The notes under the pieces: model-generated
Seen by the model: only the letters and a program-made list of their open reading frames with translations
What the model was told of the DNA's origin: nothing
The model's database searches: none
Shown: positions 1 to 7,400 of the stretch, one piece after another
Layout of the letters: each line of letters starts with the position of its first letter
Numbering within the stretch: position 1 is the stretch's first letter
Position numbers and translations under genes: made by a program
Assembly: GCA_945916045.1 (NCBI GenBank)
Contig: CAMEGH010000002.1
Location: 1 to 27,358, forward strand
Direction of reading: 5' to 3'
DNA from: an uncultured Candidatus Saccharibacteria bacterium
GTDB taxonomy: Bacteria; Patescibacteriota; Saccharimonadia; Saccharimonadales; Saccharimonadaceae
DNA length: 27,358 bases

Positions 1-627
1 ATGATAGAGGTAATTCAGGCAATTGGCGGCGTGGGCGAGCTGATTCCAGCCTTTATGTCGGCGATGATGGCGATTATATGTTTGCTGGTGTTTGGCTACG
101 CGATTCATGCGCTTGGCAAATTGCGCAGCGAAGAGACGAGTGGCCATTTGGAAAGCATTTTGGCGACAAAAGTTTCGCGCAGCAAATGGCTTGGTTTGCA
201 CGTTGGCGTGGTGTTGTTTGGCGGGCTGTTTATGCTGGCGGTTGTTGGTAGTTTGCTGGCGATTTTGACTAGCGCGCTGTCGGAATTTAGCATTGATGTG
301 TGGGAATATACGCTTAGTTCGCTTTCGTACGCGCCGCTTTTGCTGGCATTTATGGCGCTGTACGTGGTGCTGTTTGGCATTTTGCCGCGCTTGGCCAGCG
401 GCGTAACGTGGCTATATTTTGGCTTTGTGTTTTTTGCGCTGTGGCTTGGGCCAATTGTTGGGCTCGAAGAATGGGTGATGAATTTATCTATTCTGGAACA
501 TCTGGCTTCACCACCAGCCGAAGATATCGACTGGCCGCCACTTGGCATTATTAGCGCAGTTTCTGTTGCGCTGATTGCGGCGGGATTTGCGGCATTTAAC
601 CACCGAAATATCGGCAATAATGGGTAA
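1..627 (+). CDS. ABC-2 type exporter permease, C-terminal part (cut by window start)
   Basis: This is the C-terminal part of an integral-membrane permease of an ABC exporter. It resembles the large permeases annotated as exporters of polyketide antibiotics, which run to about 530 residues, so the ATG at position 1 is probably internal and the true start lies upstream. Visible are a soluble segment with an RSEETSGHLESILATKVSR motif (about residues 42-60), typical of the middle of this family, and then five or so hydrophobic helices. The C-terminal pattern, an acidic PAEDIDWPPL stretch followed by a last helix and a short basic tail, also fits. The ATPase partner would be expected just upstream. 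The following gene starts 5 nt after the stop, suggesting co-transcription. The substrate cannot be read from the sequence. Confidence 0.75.
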   Translation: MIEVIQAIGGVGELIPAFMSAMMAIICLLVFGYAIHALGKLRSEETSGHLESILATKVSRSKWLGLHVGVVLFGGLFMLAVVGSLLAILTSALSEFSIDVWEYTLSSLSYAPLLLAFMALYVVLFGILPRLASGVTWLYFGFVFFALWLGPIVGLEEWVMNLSILEHLASPPAEDIDWPPLGIISAVSVALIAAGFAAFNHRNIGNNG

Positions 628-632
628 AAATT

Positions 633-1592
633 GTGCCTGATATTATCGTTTATGGCGCTGCTATCGTACTACTATTGCTAAGCGGTGCGTTTAGCGGGCT
701 TAATATCGGTATGATGATGGCGCGCCCGGATGACCTGAGGCGCAAGGCAGCGCAGGGCGACAAAGTGGCCGAGCGTGTGTACAAATATCGCAAAGACGGT
801 TACTATTTGATTTTTTGTATTTTGCTAGGAAATGTAGGGGTGAATACGGCGATGTCGATTTTGCTTGGCAATGTGGCGGGCGGAATTATTGGCGGGTTGG
901 TGACAACGATATTGATTACTGCGTTTGGCGAATTGCTGCCGCAGGCTATTTTTACGCAGCGCGGGTATCGTTTGGCGCGCCATTTGTTTTGGCTGCTCGA
1001 TATTATTTACGTGGTGTTTTGGCCGTTGGCGCTGCCGGTGTCAAAATTGCTGAGCCGCTGGATTGGCAAAGAGCCGCCTTCGATTTATACGCATAACGAA
1101 CTCGAGCAAATTATTCACGAACACGCCGATAGTCAGCACAGTCCGCTCGATAAAACCGAAAGCCGAATTGTGGCGGGCGCACTGAATTTTAGCTCGCAGC
1201 GCGTGCACGAAATTATGAAACCGCTCGACCAAGTAACCACAATTAAACGACATCACACAATTACGCCTGCCACGGCGCGGCGCTTGCTGCGGTCAGGGCA
1301 TTCGCGCGTTCCGGTGGTGGATGACGACGGCGCATTTTGCGCGATTCTTTATATGAAAGATTTGGTTGGGGTGGAATTGCCGGTGGCGGTAACAAGGGTG
1401 GCGCGCGACAAAATGCACGATATCGATCATCAGTCGCGGCTCGATACGGCGCTCAATCGCTTTACGCAAACGCGCAGTCATATTGCGTACGTAGCGGGGA
1501 ATCGAGGTGAGCCGCTGGGGATTTTAACGCTGGAAGATGTGATTGAGACAATTTTGCAGCGCCCAATTATTGATGAACACGATGCGGCGTAG
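633..1592 (+). CDS. CNNM (DUF21) and CBS-domain membrane protein, CorB/HlyC-like
   Basis: A 319-residue membrane protein with a GTG start. Residues 1-140 form a CNNM/DUF21 transmembrane domain, with the family signature SGAFSGLNIGMMM near residues 17-29 and GELLPQA near 99-105. A CBS pair follows: EIMKPLDQVTTI and SRVPVVDDDG (first), HIAYVAGNRGEPLGILTLEDVIE (second). The C-terminal CorC_HlyC domain seen in many homologues is absent. The family is linked to Mg2+ or other divalent-cation transport and efflux, with CBS domains binding adenine nucleotides; old hemolysin annotations are misleading. The start is 5 nt past the permease stop, so translation is probably coupled or the genes share an mRNA; no strong ribosome-binding site is visible. 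Confidence 0.85.
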   Translation: MPDIIVYGAAIVLLLLSGAFSGLNIGMMMARPDDLRRKAAQGDKVAERVYKYRKDGYYLIFCILLGNVGVNTAMSILLGNVAGGIIGGLVTTILITAFGELLPQAIFTQRGYRLARHLFWLLDIIYVVFWPLALPVSKLLSRWIGKEPPSIYTHNELEQIIHEHADSQHSPLDKTESRIVAGALNFSSQRVHEIMKPLDQVTTIKRHHTITPATARRLLRSGHSRVPVVDDDGAFCAILYMKDLVGVELPVAVTRVARDKMHDIDHQSRLDTALNRFTQTRSHIAYVAGNRGEPLGILTLEDVIETILQRPIIDEHDAA

Positions 1593-1616
1593 CAGCGCGC
1601 TATTGGCGTACAAAAA

Positions 1617-2495
1617 CTACACGTAGCGTAATTTTTTAGGCATAATTTCTATCGTCACATTGCAGTGCGCATCGATCGTTACAACTTCGCCATCAAGCTG
1701 AATGGCGGTTGGTTTTGTGGTGGTGAAGCGAGCTTTGGTGGCGGTTTTGCTTGGCGTGAGTCCAACCGTTGCGGCCGTAAGCAAATACGTTAGCAGGCGC
1801 AATTTTGACCGAAACCGAATGCGATTGATTTCAAATTTTCCATCGGTAAGCGAGGCGTTTCCAGCAAGAGTCAGCGCTTTTGACATTACGCGCACGTTGC
1901 TAAAAATCAGGCTGCTGTAGCGTCGATTTTTGCCGTTTTCGTGGATTTTTACATACCGAAACGAAAGTAACGATTTTGCCACCAGCCACTTTTCAGTGAT
2001 AAGATTTGGGCGTTCTTTGGTGATATCTTTGGCGGCTTTTGCTACCACGCCGATTCCCGCGTACGAATGCGCGTAACGAACCCACGATTTGCCGCCAACT
2101 TTTGCACTAATGCGCAGCACATCCACCGTTTTTGGCGTATTTGCAAGAATATTTTGCACGGTTTCATCCACAGTTATATCGAGCGCATTGTAATGATCAT
2201 TGGCGTTGCCGGCGGGCAACAGTCCCACAATTAGTTTTGAACTTTTTTGCGCCAGTGCGCCGTTTATAAGTTCGTGATACCCGCCGTCGCCACTGGAAGA
2301 AATCAAAATATGCGGCTGCGTTTTTGCGGCATATTCGGCGGCAATTTCTTCGGCGTGGCCAGCGTGTTTTGTGGCCAGAAGTGTAATTTTGTGCGCTTTT
2401 TTGCCATCCGCCTGCACAAACGCATCGCGGAATTTTTGCGCATACGCCTTGCTGTCGCCCGTGCTATTTGGGTTGTACAGAACAGTAATATCCAT
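1617..2495 (-). CDS. Diacylglycerol kinase-like lipid kinase (DAGK_cat, YegS/BmrU type)
   Basis: A 292-residue cytosolic or membrane-associated kinase of the diacylglycerol/sphingosine kinase family, which uses ATP to phosphorylate lipids such as diacylglycerol for phospholipid turnover. Motifs in order: N-terminal YNPNSTG; SSGDGGYHELING near residues 67-79, matching the family GDGTxNE nucleotide loop; LPAGNANDH near 93-101, matching PxGTxND; SLTDGKFEI; and QLDGE near the C-terminus. The reading frame is open further upstream, but that extension would overlap the aldolase gene and is not protein-like. The start at 2495 gives the normal N-terminus, and a TATACT box lies 7 nt before it, so the mRNA is probably leaderless. 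It is divergent from the aldolase gene. The lipid substrate is unknown. Confidence 0.85.
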   Translation of the reverse strand: MDITVLYNPNSTGDSKAYAQKFRDAFVQADGKKAHKITLLATKHAGHAEEIAAEYAAKTQPHILISSSGDGGYHELINGALAQKSSKLIVGLLPAGNANDHYNALDITVDETVQNILANTPKTVDVLRISAKVGGKSWVRYAHSYAGIGVVAKAAKDITKERPNLITEKWLVAKSLLSFRYVKIHENGKNRRYSSLIFSNVRVMSKALTLAGNASLTDGKFEINRIRFRSKLRLLTYLLTAATVGLTPSKTATKARFTTTKPTAIQLDGEVVTIDAHCNVTIEIMPKKLRYV

Positions 2496-2502
2496 ATGCT
2501 TC

Positions 2503-2508
2503 AGTATA
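2503..2508 (-). promoter_or_regulatory. -10 box of the lipid kinase gene (leaderless promoter)
   Basis: On the minus strand TATACT ends 7 nt before the ATG at 2495, placing the transcription start at or next to the start codon. There is no Shine-Dalgarno sequence between them. Confidence 0.65.
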
Positions 2509-2538
2509 GCGCGCAAAATCGCCAATAGCCAGAAGCAT

Positions 2539-2546
2539 GATACTAT
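2539..2546 (+). promoter_or_regulatory. Extended -10 of the aldolase gene (leaderless promoter)
   Basis: TGA-TACTAT (TGn-extended -10) ends 6 nt before the ATG at 2553. An overlapping GATACT is also possible. The AAAGG next to the ATG is too close to serve as a normal ribosome-binding site. No good -35 is seen. Confidence 0.6.
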
Positions 2547-2552
2547 AAAGGT

Positions 2553-3440
2553 ATGAATACAGACCAACTTTTCAGAATTCAACACGACCAAGGCTTTATT
2601 GCAGCGCTCGACCAAAGTGGCGGCAGTACGCCAAGCGCGTTGGAGGCGTACGGAATTTCGAGCGACAAATACGAAACCGAAGCCGAAATGTACGACCTTG
2701 TGCATGCCATGCGCGCTCGAATTATCACTAGTCCAAGTTTTAATAGTTATCGCATTTTAGGTGCGATTTTGTTTAAGCAAACCATGCGCAGCGATATCGA
2801 CGGCATGCCGACGGCGGAATATCTTTGGAAAGAAAAAGAAATGGTGCCGTTTTTGAAGATTGATGAGGGGCTAGCGGAACTTGAAAAAGGCGTGCAACTA
2901 ATGAAGCCGATTTCGGGGCTTTCGACGGTGTTGCGAGAAGCGCGCGAAAAAGGTATTTTTGGCACAAAAATGCGTTCGGTGATTAAAGAATATAGCGAAG
3001 ATGGTATTGCGCAAGTGGTGGATCAACAGTTTGAAATTGCCAAGCAAATTTGCGATGCGGGGCTTGTGCCGATTATTGAGCCAGAGGTGGATATTAATGC
3101 GCCAGACAAAGCGCAAATTGAAGAATCGCTGCGGGATTTTTTGTTAGCTGGGCTAGATATGCTTTCAAGCAAACAGTTGGTGATGCTGAAATTAACGTTG
3201 CCGGCGCACGATAATTTTTACGCGCCGCTGATTGCGCACCCAAATGTGGTACGCGTGGTGGCGCTTTCGGGTGGCTATCCGCGTGAAGAAGCCAACGAGC
3301 GTTTGACAAATAACAATGGCATGATTGCAAGCTTTAGCCGCGCGCTGAGCCAGGATTTGCGCGCTGATCAATCGGGTGAAGAATTTACCTATGCGCTTGA
3401 TACGACGATCGAATCGATCTACCAGGCGTCGATTACGTAA
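2553..3440 (+). CDS. fda: Fructose-bisphosphate aldolase, class I (Fda type)
   Basis: A 295-residue class I aldolase of the Staphylococcus aureus FdaA type, cleaving fructose 1,6-bisphosphate to dihydroxyacetone phosphate and glyceraldehyde 3-phosphate without a metal ion. Recognised from near-identical blocks: GFIAALDQSGGSTP (residues 14-27), IFGTKMRS (135-142), LVPIIEPEV (171-179), QLVMLKL (208-214) with the probable Schiff-base lysine K213, and VVALSGGYPREEANE. Length and both ends match the family, so the gene looks intact. It probably forms a key step of a minimal glycolysis. It stands divergent from the lipid kinase and is followed by a hairpin terminator shared with the convergent acetyltransferase-like gene. 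Confidence 0.95.
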   Translation: MNTDQLFRIQHDQGFIAALDQSGGSTPSALEAYGISSDKYETEAEMYDLVHAMRARIITSPSFNSYRILGAILFKQTMRSDIDGMPTAEYLWKEKEMVPFLKIDEGLAELEKGVQLMKPISGLSTVLREAREKGIFGTKMRSVIKEYSEDGIAQVVDQQFEIAKQICDAGLVPIIEPEVDINAPDKAQIEESLRDFLLAGLDMLSSKQLVMLKLTLPAHDNFYAPLIAHPNVVRVVALSGGYPREEANERLTNNNGMIASFSRALSQDLRADQSGEEFTYALDTTIESIYQASIT

Positions 3441-3458
3441 ATTTTTGCAAATGAAAAG

Positions 3459-3500
3459 GCCAGCTCCTCACATCTCTGGCAGAGATGCAGGGCTGGCTTT
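3459..3500. terminator. Compound hairpin between convergent genes
   Basis: An outer stem GCCAGC (3459-3464) pairs with GCTGGC (3492-3497). An inner 7-bp stem CATCTCT (3471-3477) pairs with AGAGATG (3481-3487). The minus-strand side runs into CCTTTTCATTT and the plus-strand side into CTTTGTCC, so it could terminate both flanking genes, more strongly on the minus strand. Confidence 0.75.
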
Positions 3501-3510
3501 GTCCTTGGTG

Positions 3511-4002
3511 CTACGGCAGATTCTTCATCATCAGGTACATCGCGAGCCTAAGTTCGCTGAAGGTTTCGGTGATGCTGGTTTTGGTAAGACCGTTCGCCTC
3601 CATTTTGACGATGATGTTTCGGCTGACAGGCGCGACGTAGCTGTAAAGCTTGGTGGCGCCGCAGCGAATGGCGTGTTCTTCGGCCGCGTGAATCAGGCGC
3701 GTGGTGAACTTTGGAATGTTCGAGCTGATTGAGCGGATGGTGAACGTGGATTCGCTCGGCTGATGCGTCAGATAGGCGTAGCCGATCGGTCCGTCGGGCT
3801 GCTCTGCGATGAGCAGATACTGTTCGACGCGCGCGTCTTCCGCGGGCGAATTGTTGGCGTGAAGGTATCGTTCAAATACCTTTTTAGCATGTTCGGTGGC
3901 GCGCTCGGAGTCAACTTTGTGCCGAATCGTAAGCGTATCCGCCATGTGCTCGATGAAGAACTGACGATCGTCTTCGCCAGCGTCACGCACTGCACGGTAC
4001 AA
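3511..4002 (-). CDS. Possible GNAT-family acetyltransferase-like protein
   Basis: A protein of up to 163 residues resembling a GNAT fold. An N-terminal helical part is followed by a central strand pair (QYLLIAEQPDGPIGYAYLT) and a helix with EEHAIRCGATKLYSYV near residues 110-125. A C-terminal NIIVKMEANGLTKTSI stretch recalls the closing part of GNAT domains. The acetyl-CoA loop (Q/RxxGxG/A) is not evident, so it may be degenerate or another alpha/beta protein. The longest form starts at TTG 4002; the first ATG is at 3945 (144 residues). Neither has a convincing ribosome-binding site. Only 30 nt separate it from the divergent GH13 gene. By eye its G+C and codon use (many CTG, GTC, GCC-type codons) differ from its neighbours, hinting at transfer. 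Confidence 0.5.
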   Translation of the reverse strand: MYRAVRDAGEDDRQFFIEHMADTLTIRHKVDSERATEHAKKVFERYLHANNSPAEDARVEQYLLIAEQPDGPIGYAYLTHQPSESTFTIRSISSNIPKFTTRLIHAAEEHAIRCGATKLYSYVAPVSRNIIVKMEANGLTKTSITETFSELRLAMYLMMKNLP

Positions 4003-4020
4003 AACACAAGCGTTTTACGG

Positions 4021-4026
4021 TACAAT
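4021..4026 (+). promoter_or_regulatory. -10 box of the GH13 gene (leaderless promoter)
   Basis: TACAAT ends 6 nt before the ATG at 4033 and no ribosome-binding site lies between, so a leaderless mRNA is expected. This placement supports 4033 over the open frame that continues upstream to 3763. Confidence 0.65.
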
Positions 4027-4032
4027 AGTGCC

Positions 4033-5634
4033 ATGAACACATCTTGGCACGACGTAAATGCAATTTATCAAATTTATCCGCGCAGTTTTAAAGACACAAA
4101 TGGCGATGGCGTGGGCGATATCCGCGGGATCATTGAAAAGCTTGACTATCTAAAGTCGAAAGAAGATTCGCTGGGAATCGACGCGATTTGGTTTTCACCA
4201 ATGTTTCCGTCGCCACAGCGCGATTGCGGTTACGATATTAGCGATTATCGTGGGGTTGATCCGCTATTTGGCACGATGGATGACTTTCGCGAACTGCTCG
4301 ATGAAGCGCACAAGCGCGACATAAAAGTGCTGCTCGACTACGTGCCAAATCACTCTTCCGACCAGCACGAATGGTTCAAAGAAGCCGCTAGCTCGCGCGA
4401 TAATCCAAAACGCGATTACTACGTGTGGCGCGACGCTAAGCCAGACGGCTCGGCGCCAAATAACTGGCTGAGTATGTCGGGCGGCAAGGCTTGGACGTGG
4501 CACGAGCCAACGCAGCAATATTATTTGCATTCATTTTTGCCAAGCCAGCCAGATCTTAATTGGGATAATCCAGTCTTGCGCGAAGAAATGCTCAACGTGC
4601 TGCGCTATTGGATGGACATGGGCGTGGATGGCTTCCGTGCTGATGCTGTGTGGCCAATTAGCAAAACGTTTGAAGATAACCCAATGAACCCGGATTATTA
4701 CGGGGGCGACGACAATTATGGATCGTACGTGCACTGCAATAGCAAGGGTGGTCCACGCATGCTGGAATACTTAAAAATGATGACCGACGTGGTGGCCGAG
4801 TATCAAAATCGCTACATTGTGTTTGAATTTTACCCAGACGATCGTTTGGGTAGCCGCCTCGATCAATATATGCAATTGCAAGATTTGAACCCGCACGTCG
4901 CTGGCACGTTCTTCTTTGAAGGCTTTCAGATTGAATGGTGGGCACGGCAATTCCAGTACAACTTTAACCGCATGTTTGGAAAGTACGCCAAAGAACTACC
5001 TGTGGCCGTACTGGGTAATCACGACCAAACGCGCATTGCCAGCAAATTTGGCATGGCGCAGGCCAAGGCGCTTGCGATGATGCAGCTGACTTTGCCGGGT
5101 GTCCCGTCGGTGTATTACGGCGAAGAGCTTGGCATGCTCGATGTTGCTATCAAACCAGAAGAAGCGCACGATCGCTTTGAAGGCGGCGCTGGAATGGATG
5201 CGCGCGATGCGTATCGTACGCCAATGCGCTGGGATGCGAACGAGGGCGCTGGCTTTTCGGAATACAAGCCGTGGTTGCCGGTTGGCCCACACAAAGAATG
5301 GATGAATGTAGTATATCAGCAAAACGACCCAAGCTCGTTCTGGAAGATGTACCAAAAATTGCTACGTTTGCGAAAAGACGAACCAGCGCTGCGCTACGGC
5401 GAATACACCAACTGGCAAGAAGATCACGACGAATATATGACGTTCAAACGTTATTTAGATGGTGAAGAATTCTACACGGCAATCAATTTTGCCGATTACG
5501 ACGTGCAAGTTACTTTGCCACGCAAGGGTCGCGTGATTTGCAACACCAACACGCCGCACGAATACGACCTTGATTCGAACGTTATTACCCTCCATCCATT
5601 TGAAGCGTTATTGGTGCGTGCAGAAAATGCCTAA
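4033..5634 (+). CDS. GH13 alpha-glucosidase / trehalose-synthase-like enzyme
   Basis: A 533-residue glycoside hydrolase family 13 enzyme acting on alpha-glucosides such as maltose, isomaltose, trehalose or short maltodextrins. The conserved regions are all present: a Ca-loop-like DTNGDGVGD (21-29), region I DYVPNH (102-107), region II GFRADAVW with probable nucleophile D204, region III IVFEFYPD with probable acid/base E265, and region IV LGNHDQTR with D331. There is no signal peptide, so it is cytoplasmic. Length and domain order (TIM barrel, then a C-terminal beta domain ending LHPFEALLV) match oligo-1,6-glucosidase, alpha-glucosidase and trehalose synthase, which I cannot separate here. A debranching enzyme and a GT4 lie 3 kb away, suggesting alpha-glucan metabolism. 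Confidence 0.9.
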   Translation: MNTSWHDVNAIYQIYPRSFKDTNGDGVGDIRGIIEKLDYLKSKEDSLGIDAIWFSPMFPSPQRDCGYDISDYRGVDPLFGTMDDFRELLDEAHKRDIKVLLDYVPNHSSDQHEWFKEAASSRDNPKRDYYVWRDAKPDGSAPNNWLSMSGGKAWTWHEPTQQYYLHSFLPSQPDLNWDNPVLREEMLNVLRYWMDMGVDGFRADAVWPISKTFEDNPMNPDYYGGDDNYGSYVHCNSKGGPRMLEYLKMMTDVVAEYQNRYIVFEFYPDDRLGSRLDQYMQLQDLNPHVAGTFFFEGFQIEWWARQFQYNFNRMFGKYAKELPVAVLGNHDQTRIASKFGMAQAKALAMMQLTLPGVPSVYYGEELGMLDVAIKPEEAHDRFEGGAGMDARDAYRTPMRWDANEGAGFSEYKPWLPVGPHKEWMNVVYQQNDPSSFWKMYQKLLRLRKDEPALRYGEYTNWQEDHDEYMTFKRYLDGEEFYTAINFADYDVQVTLPRKGRVICNTNTPHEYDLDSNVITLHPFEALLVRAENA

Positions 5635-5660
5635 ATTCCTGCAAAATAAAAAGAATTTTG

Positions 5661-5694
5661 TGCTATGATAGTGGTAAAGCTTAGAATAGAGGAG
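5661..5694 (+). promoter_or_regulatory. Extended -10 and Shine-Dalgarno of the FAD oxidase gene
   Basis: TGC-TATGAT (5661-5669) is a TGn-extended -10. GAGGAG (5689-5694) lies 4 nt before the ATG at 5699. The expected leader is about 20-25 nt, so unlike the flanking genes this one uses Shine-Dalgarno initiation. Confidence 0.75.
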
Positions 5695-5698
5695 TGTC

Positions 5699-7339
5699 AT
5701 GAGTAAAATTGCTCACTACCTAAATGAACACATCCTAGGGGATGTAACGACAGATATTGCGACGCGAAAAGCGTTGGCGACCGATGCGAGCATTTTGACG
5801 ATGACGCCTGAAATTGCCGTGTACCCACGGGTGACGAACGACATCCGCAAGGTGGCGCGGTTTACGTATCAACTGGCAGAAAAAGGCCACGTTATGAGTG
5901 TGACGGCGCGCGGGGCGGGTACCGACCAAACTGGTGCATCAATCACGAACGGAATTTTGCTTAATACGCCAGCGTACATGAATCAAGTGTTTGAGTTTGA
6001 TAACAAGCAGCGGTTGATTCGTGTGCAACCGGGCGCGCTTTTTGGCGCAGTGAATCAGGCGCTACGTTTGCACGGGTGCTACATCCCAACAGCACCAGAA
6101 GGCGAGCAGTACAGTACGATCGGCGGCGCGGTGGCAAACAATGCCAGCGGTCCGTTTAGCGGCCGATACGGTGCGATGGACAGCTACGTTGAAGAGCTTG
6201 AAGTGGTGCTGGCGAATGGTGATGTGATTCAAACACGCCGCCTTAGTAAGCGCGAACTTAGTAAGAAGAAGGGTCAGCAAGATTTCGAAGGCGAAATTTA
6301 CCGCGAGATTGATGGCTTAATTGAGGATAATCAATCGCTCATTAACAACAAGCTTGACCCAGAAGGCTTTGATAATAGCGGGTACGCGAGCATTGCGAAG
6401 GTAAAAGACGCGAGTGGTAGTTTTGATTTAACGCCATTATTCGCTGGTTCTCAGGGAACGCTTGGAATTATTTCTGAGATGATTTTGAAGGCGGAATTTT
6501 ACAACAAAGAACAGTCGGTGATTGCGATCGCCTTTAGCTCATCTCAAGATATGAACGATGCGCTTGAAGAAGTGCGCAAACATAATCCAGAATATGCCAC
6601 GCTCCTTGACGCCGAATTGCTGCGCGTAGCGGTTTCGAATGGCAAGCGCCATGCGTTTATTGCCGAAGCAATCGCCGAAAAGAAAAAGCTGGCCGGCGTG
6701 ATTTTGTGCCGATTTGCTGATTTTGGCGAACGAACGCGCAAACGAAAAGTGAAGAAATTGCAAAAAGCGGCCGAAAAATTGAACGCGACACACGTGCAAA
6801 TTGCCGAAGAAGAGGCCGAAATTGCCGAACTTATGGCGATCGAAAGTTACATCCGTGCGGCGCAGCAAGCGACCGTAAAAGATGCGGTAGTCACGCCGCT
6901 TTTCCGCGGTGTGCACGTGCCAGCCGAACGCTACGAAGAATTTACTAATGCAATTCGTAAGCTTTCGTTGGCGCACAAAGTCGCCATGCCACACTATGGC
7001 TACGTGAACGATAGCGTATATTACTTCTTGCCGCAGTTTAATTTGCGCACCGTTACGAATAAACAACGTATGCTTAAGCTGTATGACGAATTTGCCGAAT
7101 TGGTAACGCGCCATGGCGGTACGCTGGTTGCTGAGAGCGCGGAAGGTCGCCTAAAGGCACCGTTCAGTAACAAACAAAACGGTCCAGAATTAACCGAACT
7201 GTATACAAAGGTAAAGGCGGTATTTGACCCGCACGGCACACTTAACGCTGGCGTAAAAACCGCTACAGAATTGCGTTCGGTGGTGTCGCACTTGCGTCCA
7301 GATATCACTACGGTCGCACAGGCTACCTACGGGCAGTAA
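5699..7339 (+). CDS. FAD-linked oxidase, D-lactate/glycolate dehydrogenase family
   Basis: A 546-residue flavoprotein of the vanillyl-alcohol-oxidase superfamily. An N-terminal PCMH FAD-binding domain (about 35-270) contains SVTARGAGTDQTGAS (67-81) and the PEGEQYSTIGGAVANNASG glycine-rich loop. A C-terminal FAD-oxidase_C domain ends with the family hallmark VFDPHGTLNAGVK. Members oxidise D-lactate, glycolate or D-2-hydroxyglutarate. It lacks the C-terminal Fe-S (GlcF-like) domain found in long bacterial D-lactate dehydrogenases. A Lys/Glu-rich stretch (about 335-380) lies between the domains. In a fermentative epibiont a role in D-lactate turnover is plausible but inferred. It is monocistronic with its own promoter and a terminator downstream. 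Confidence 0.85.
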   Translation: MSKIAHYLNEHILGDVTTDIATRKALATDASILTMTPEIAVYPRVTNDIRKVARFTYQLAEKGHVMSVTARGAGTDQTGASITNGILLNTPAYMNQVFEFDNKQRLIRVQPGALFGAVNQALRLHGCYIPTAPEGEQYSTIGGAVANNASGPFSGRYGAMDSYVEELEVVLANGDVIQTRRLSKRELSKKKGQQDFEGEIYREIDGLIEDNQSLINNKLDPEGFDNSGYASIAKVKDASGSFDLTPLFAGSQGTLGIISEMILKAEFYNKEQSVIAIAFSSSQDMNDALEEVRKHNPEYATLLDAELLRVAVSNGKRHAFIAEAIAEKKKLAGVILCRFADFGERTRKRKVKKLQKAAEKLNATHVQIAEEEAEIAELMAIESYIRAAQQATVKDAVVTPLFRGVHVPAERYEEFTNAIRKLSLAHKVAMPHYGYVNDSVYYFLPQFNLRTVTNKQRMLKLYDEFAELVTRHGGTLVAESAEGRLKAPFSNKQNGPELTELYTKVKAVFDPHGTLNAGVKTATELRSVVSHLRPDITTVAQATYGQ

Positions 7340-7361
7340 AGAATTGTTGATTAGTAAAATG

Positions 7362-7390
7362 CACCTCGCATGCAGAGGTGTATTTTTTAT
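7362..7390 (+). terminator. Rho-independent terminator of the FAD oxidase gene
   Basis: CACCTC (7362-7367) pairs with GAGGTG (7375-7380) around a 7-nt loop and is followed directly by TATTTTTTAT. It sits between convergent genes and may act weakly on the minus strand too. Confidence 0.85.
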
Positions 7391-7400
7391 ATAGAATATC

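Noticed and set aside
2496..2705. N-terminal extension of the lipid kinase frame (minus strand)
   Set aside because: It overlaps the start of fda, is not like the family, and the -10 box lies between it and the normal start at 2495.
3763..4032. Upstream extension of the GH13 frame
   Set aside because: It runs antisense through the acetyltransferase-like gene. GH13 enzymes begin at the WHDVNAIYQIYPRSF block, and the promoter sits at 4021-4026.
6539..7114. 191-codon minus-strand open frame inside the FAD oxidase gene
   Set aside because: Antisense shadow of a well-supported flavoprotein; no promoter or ribosome-binding site.
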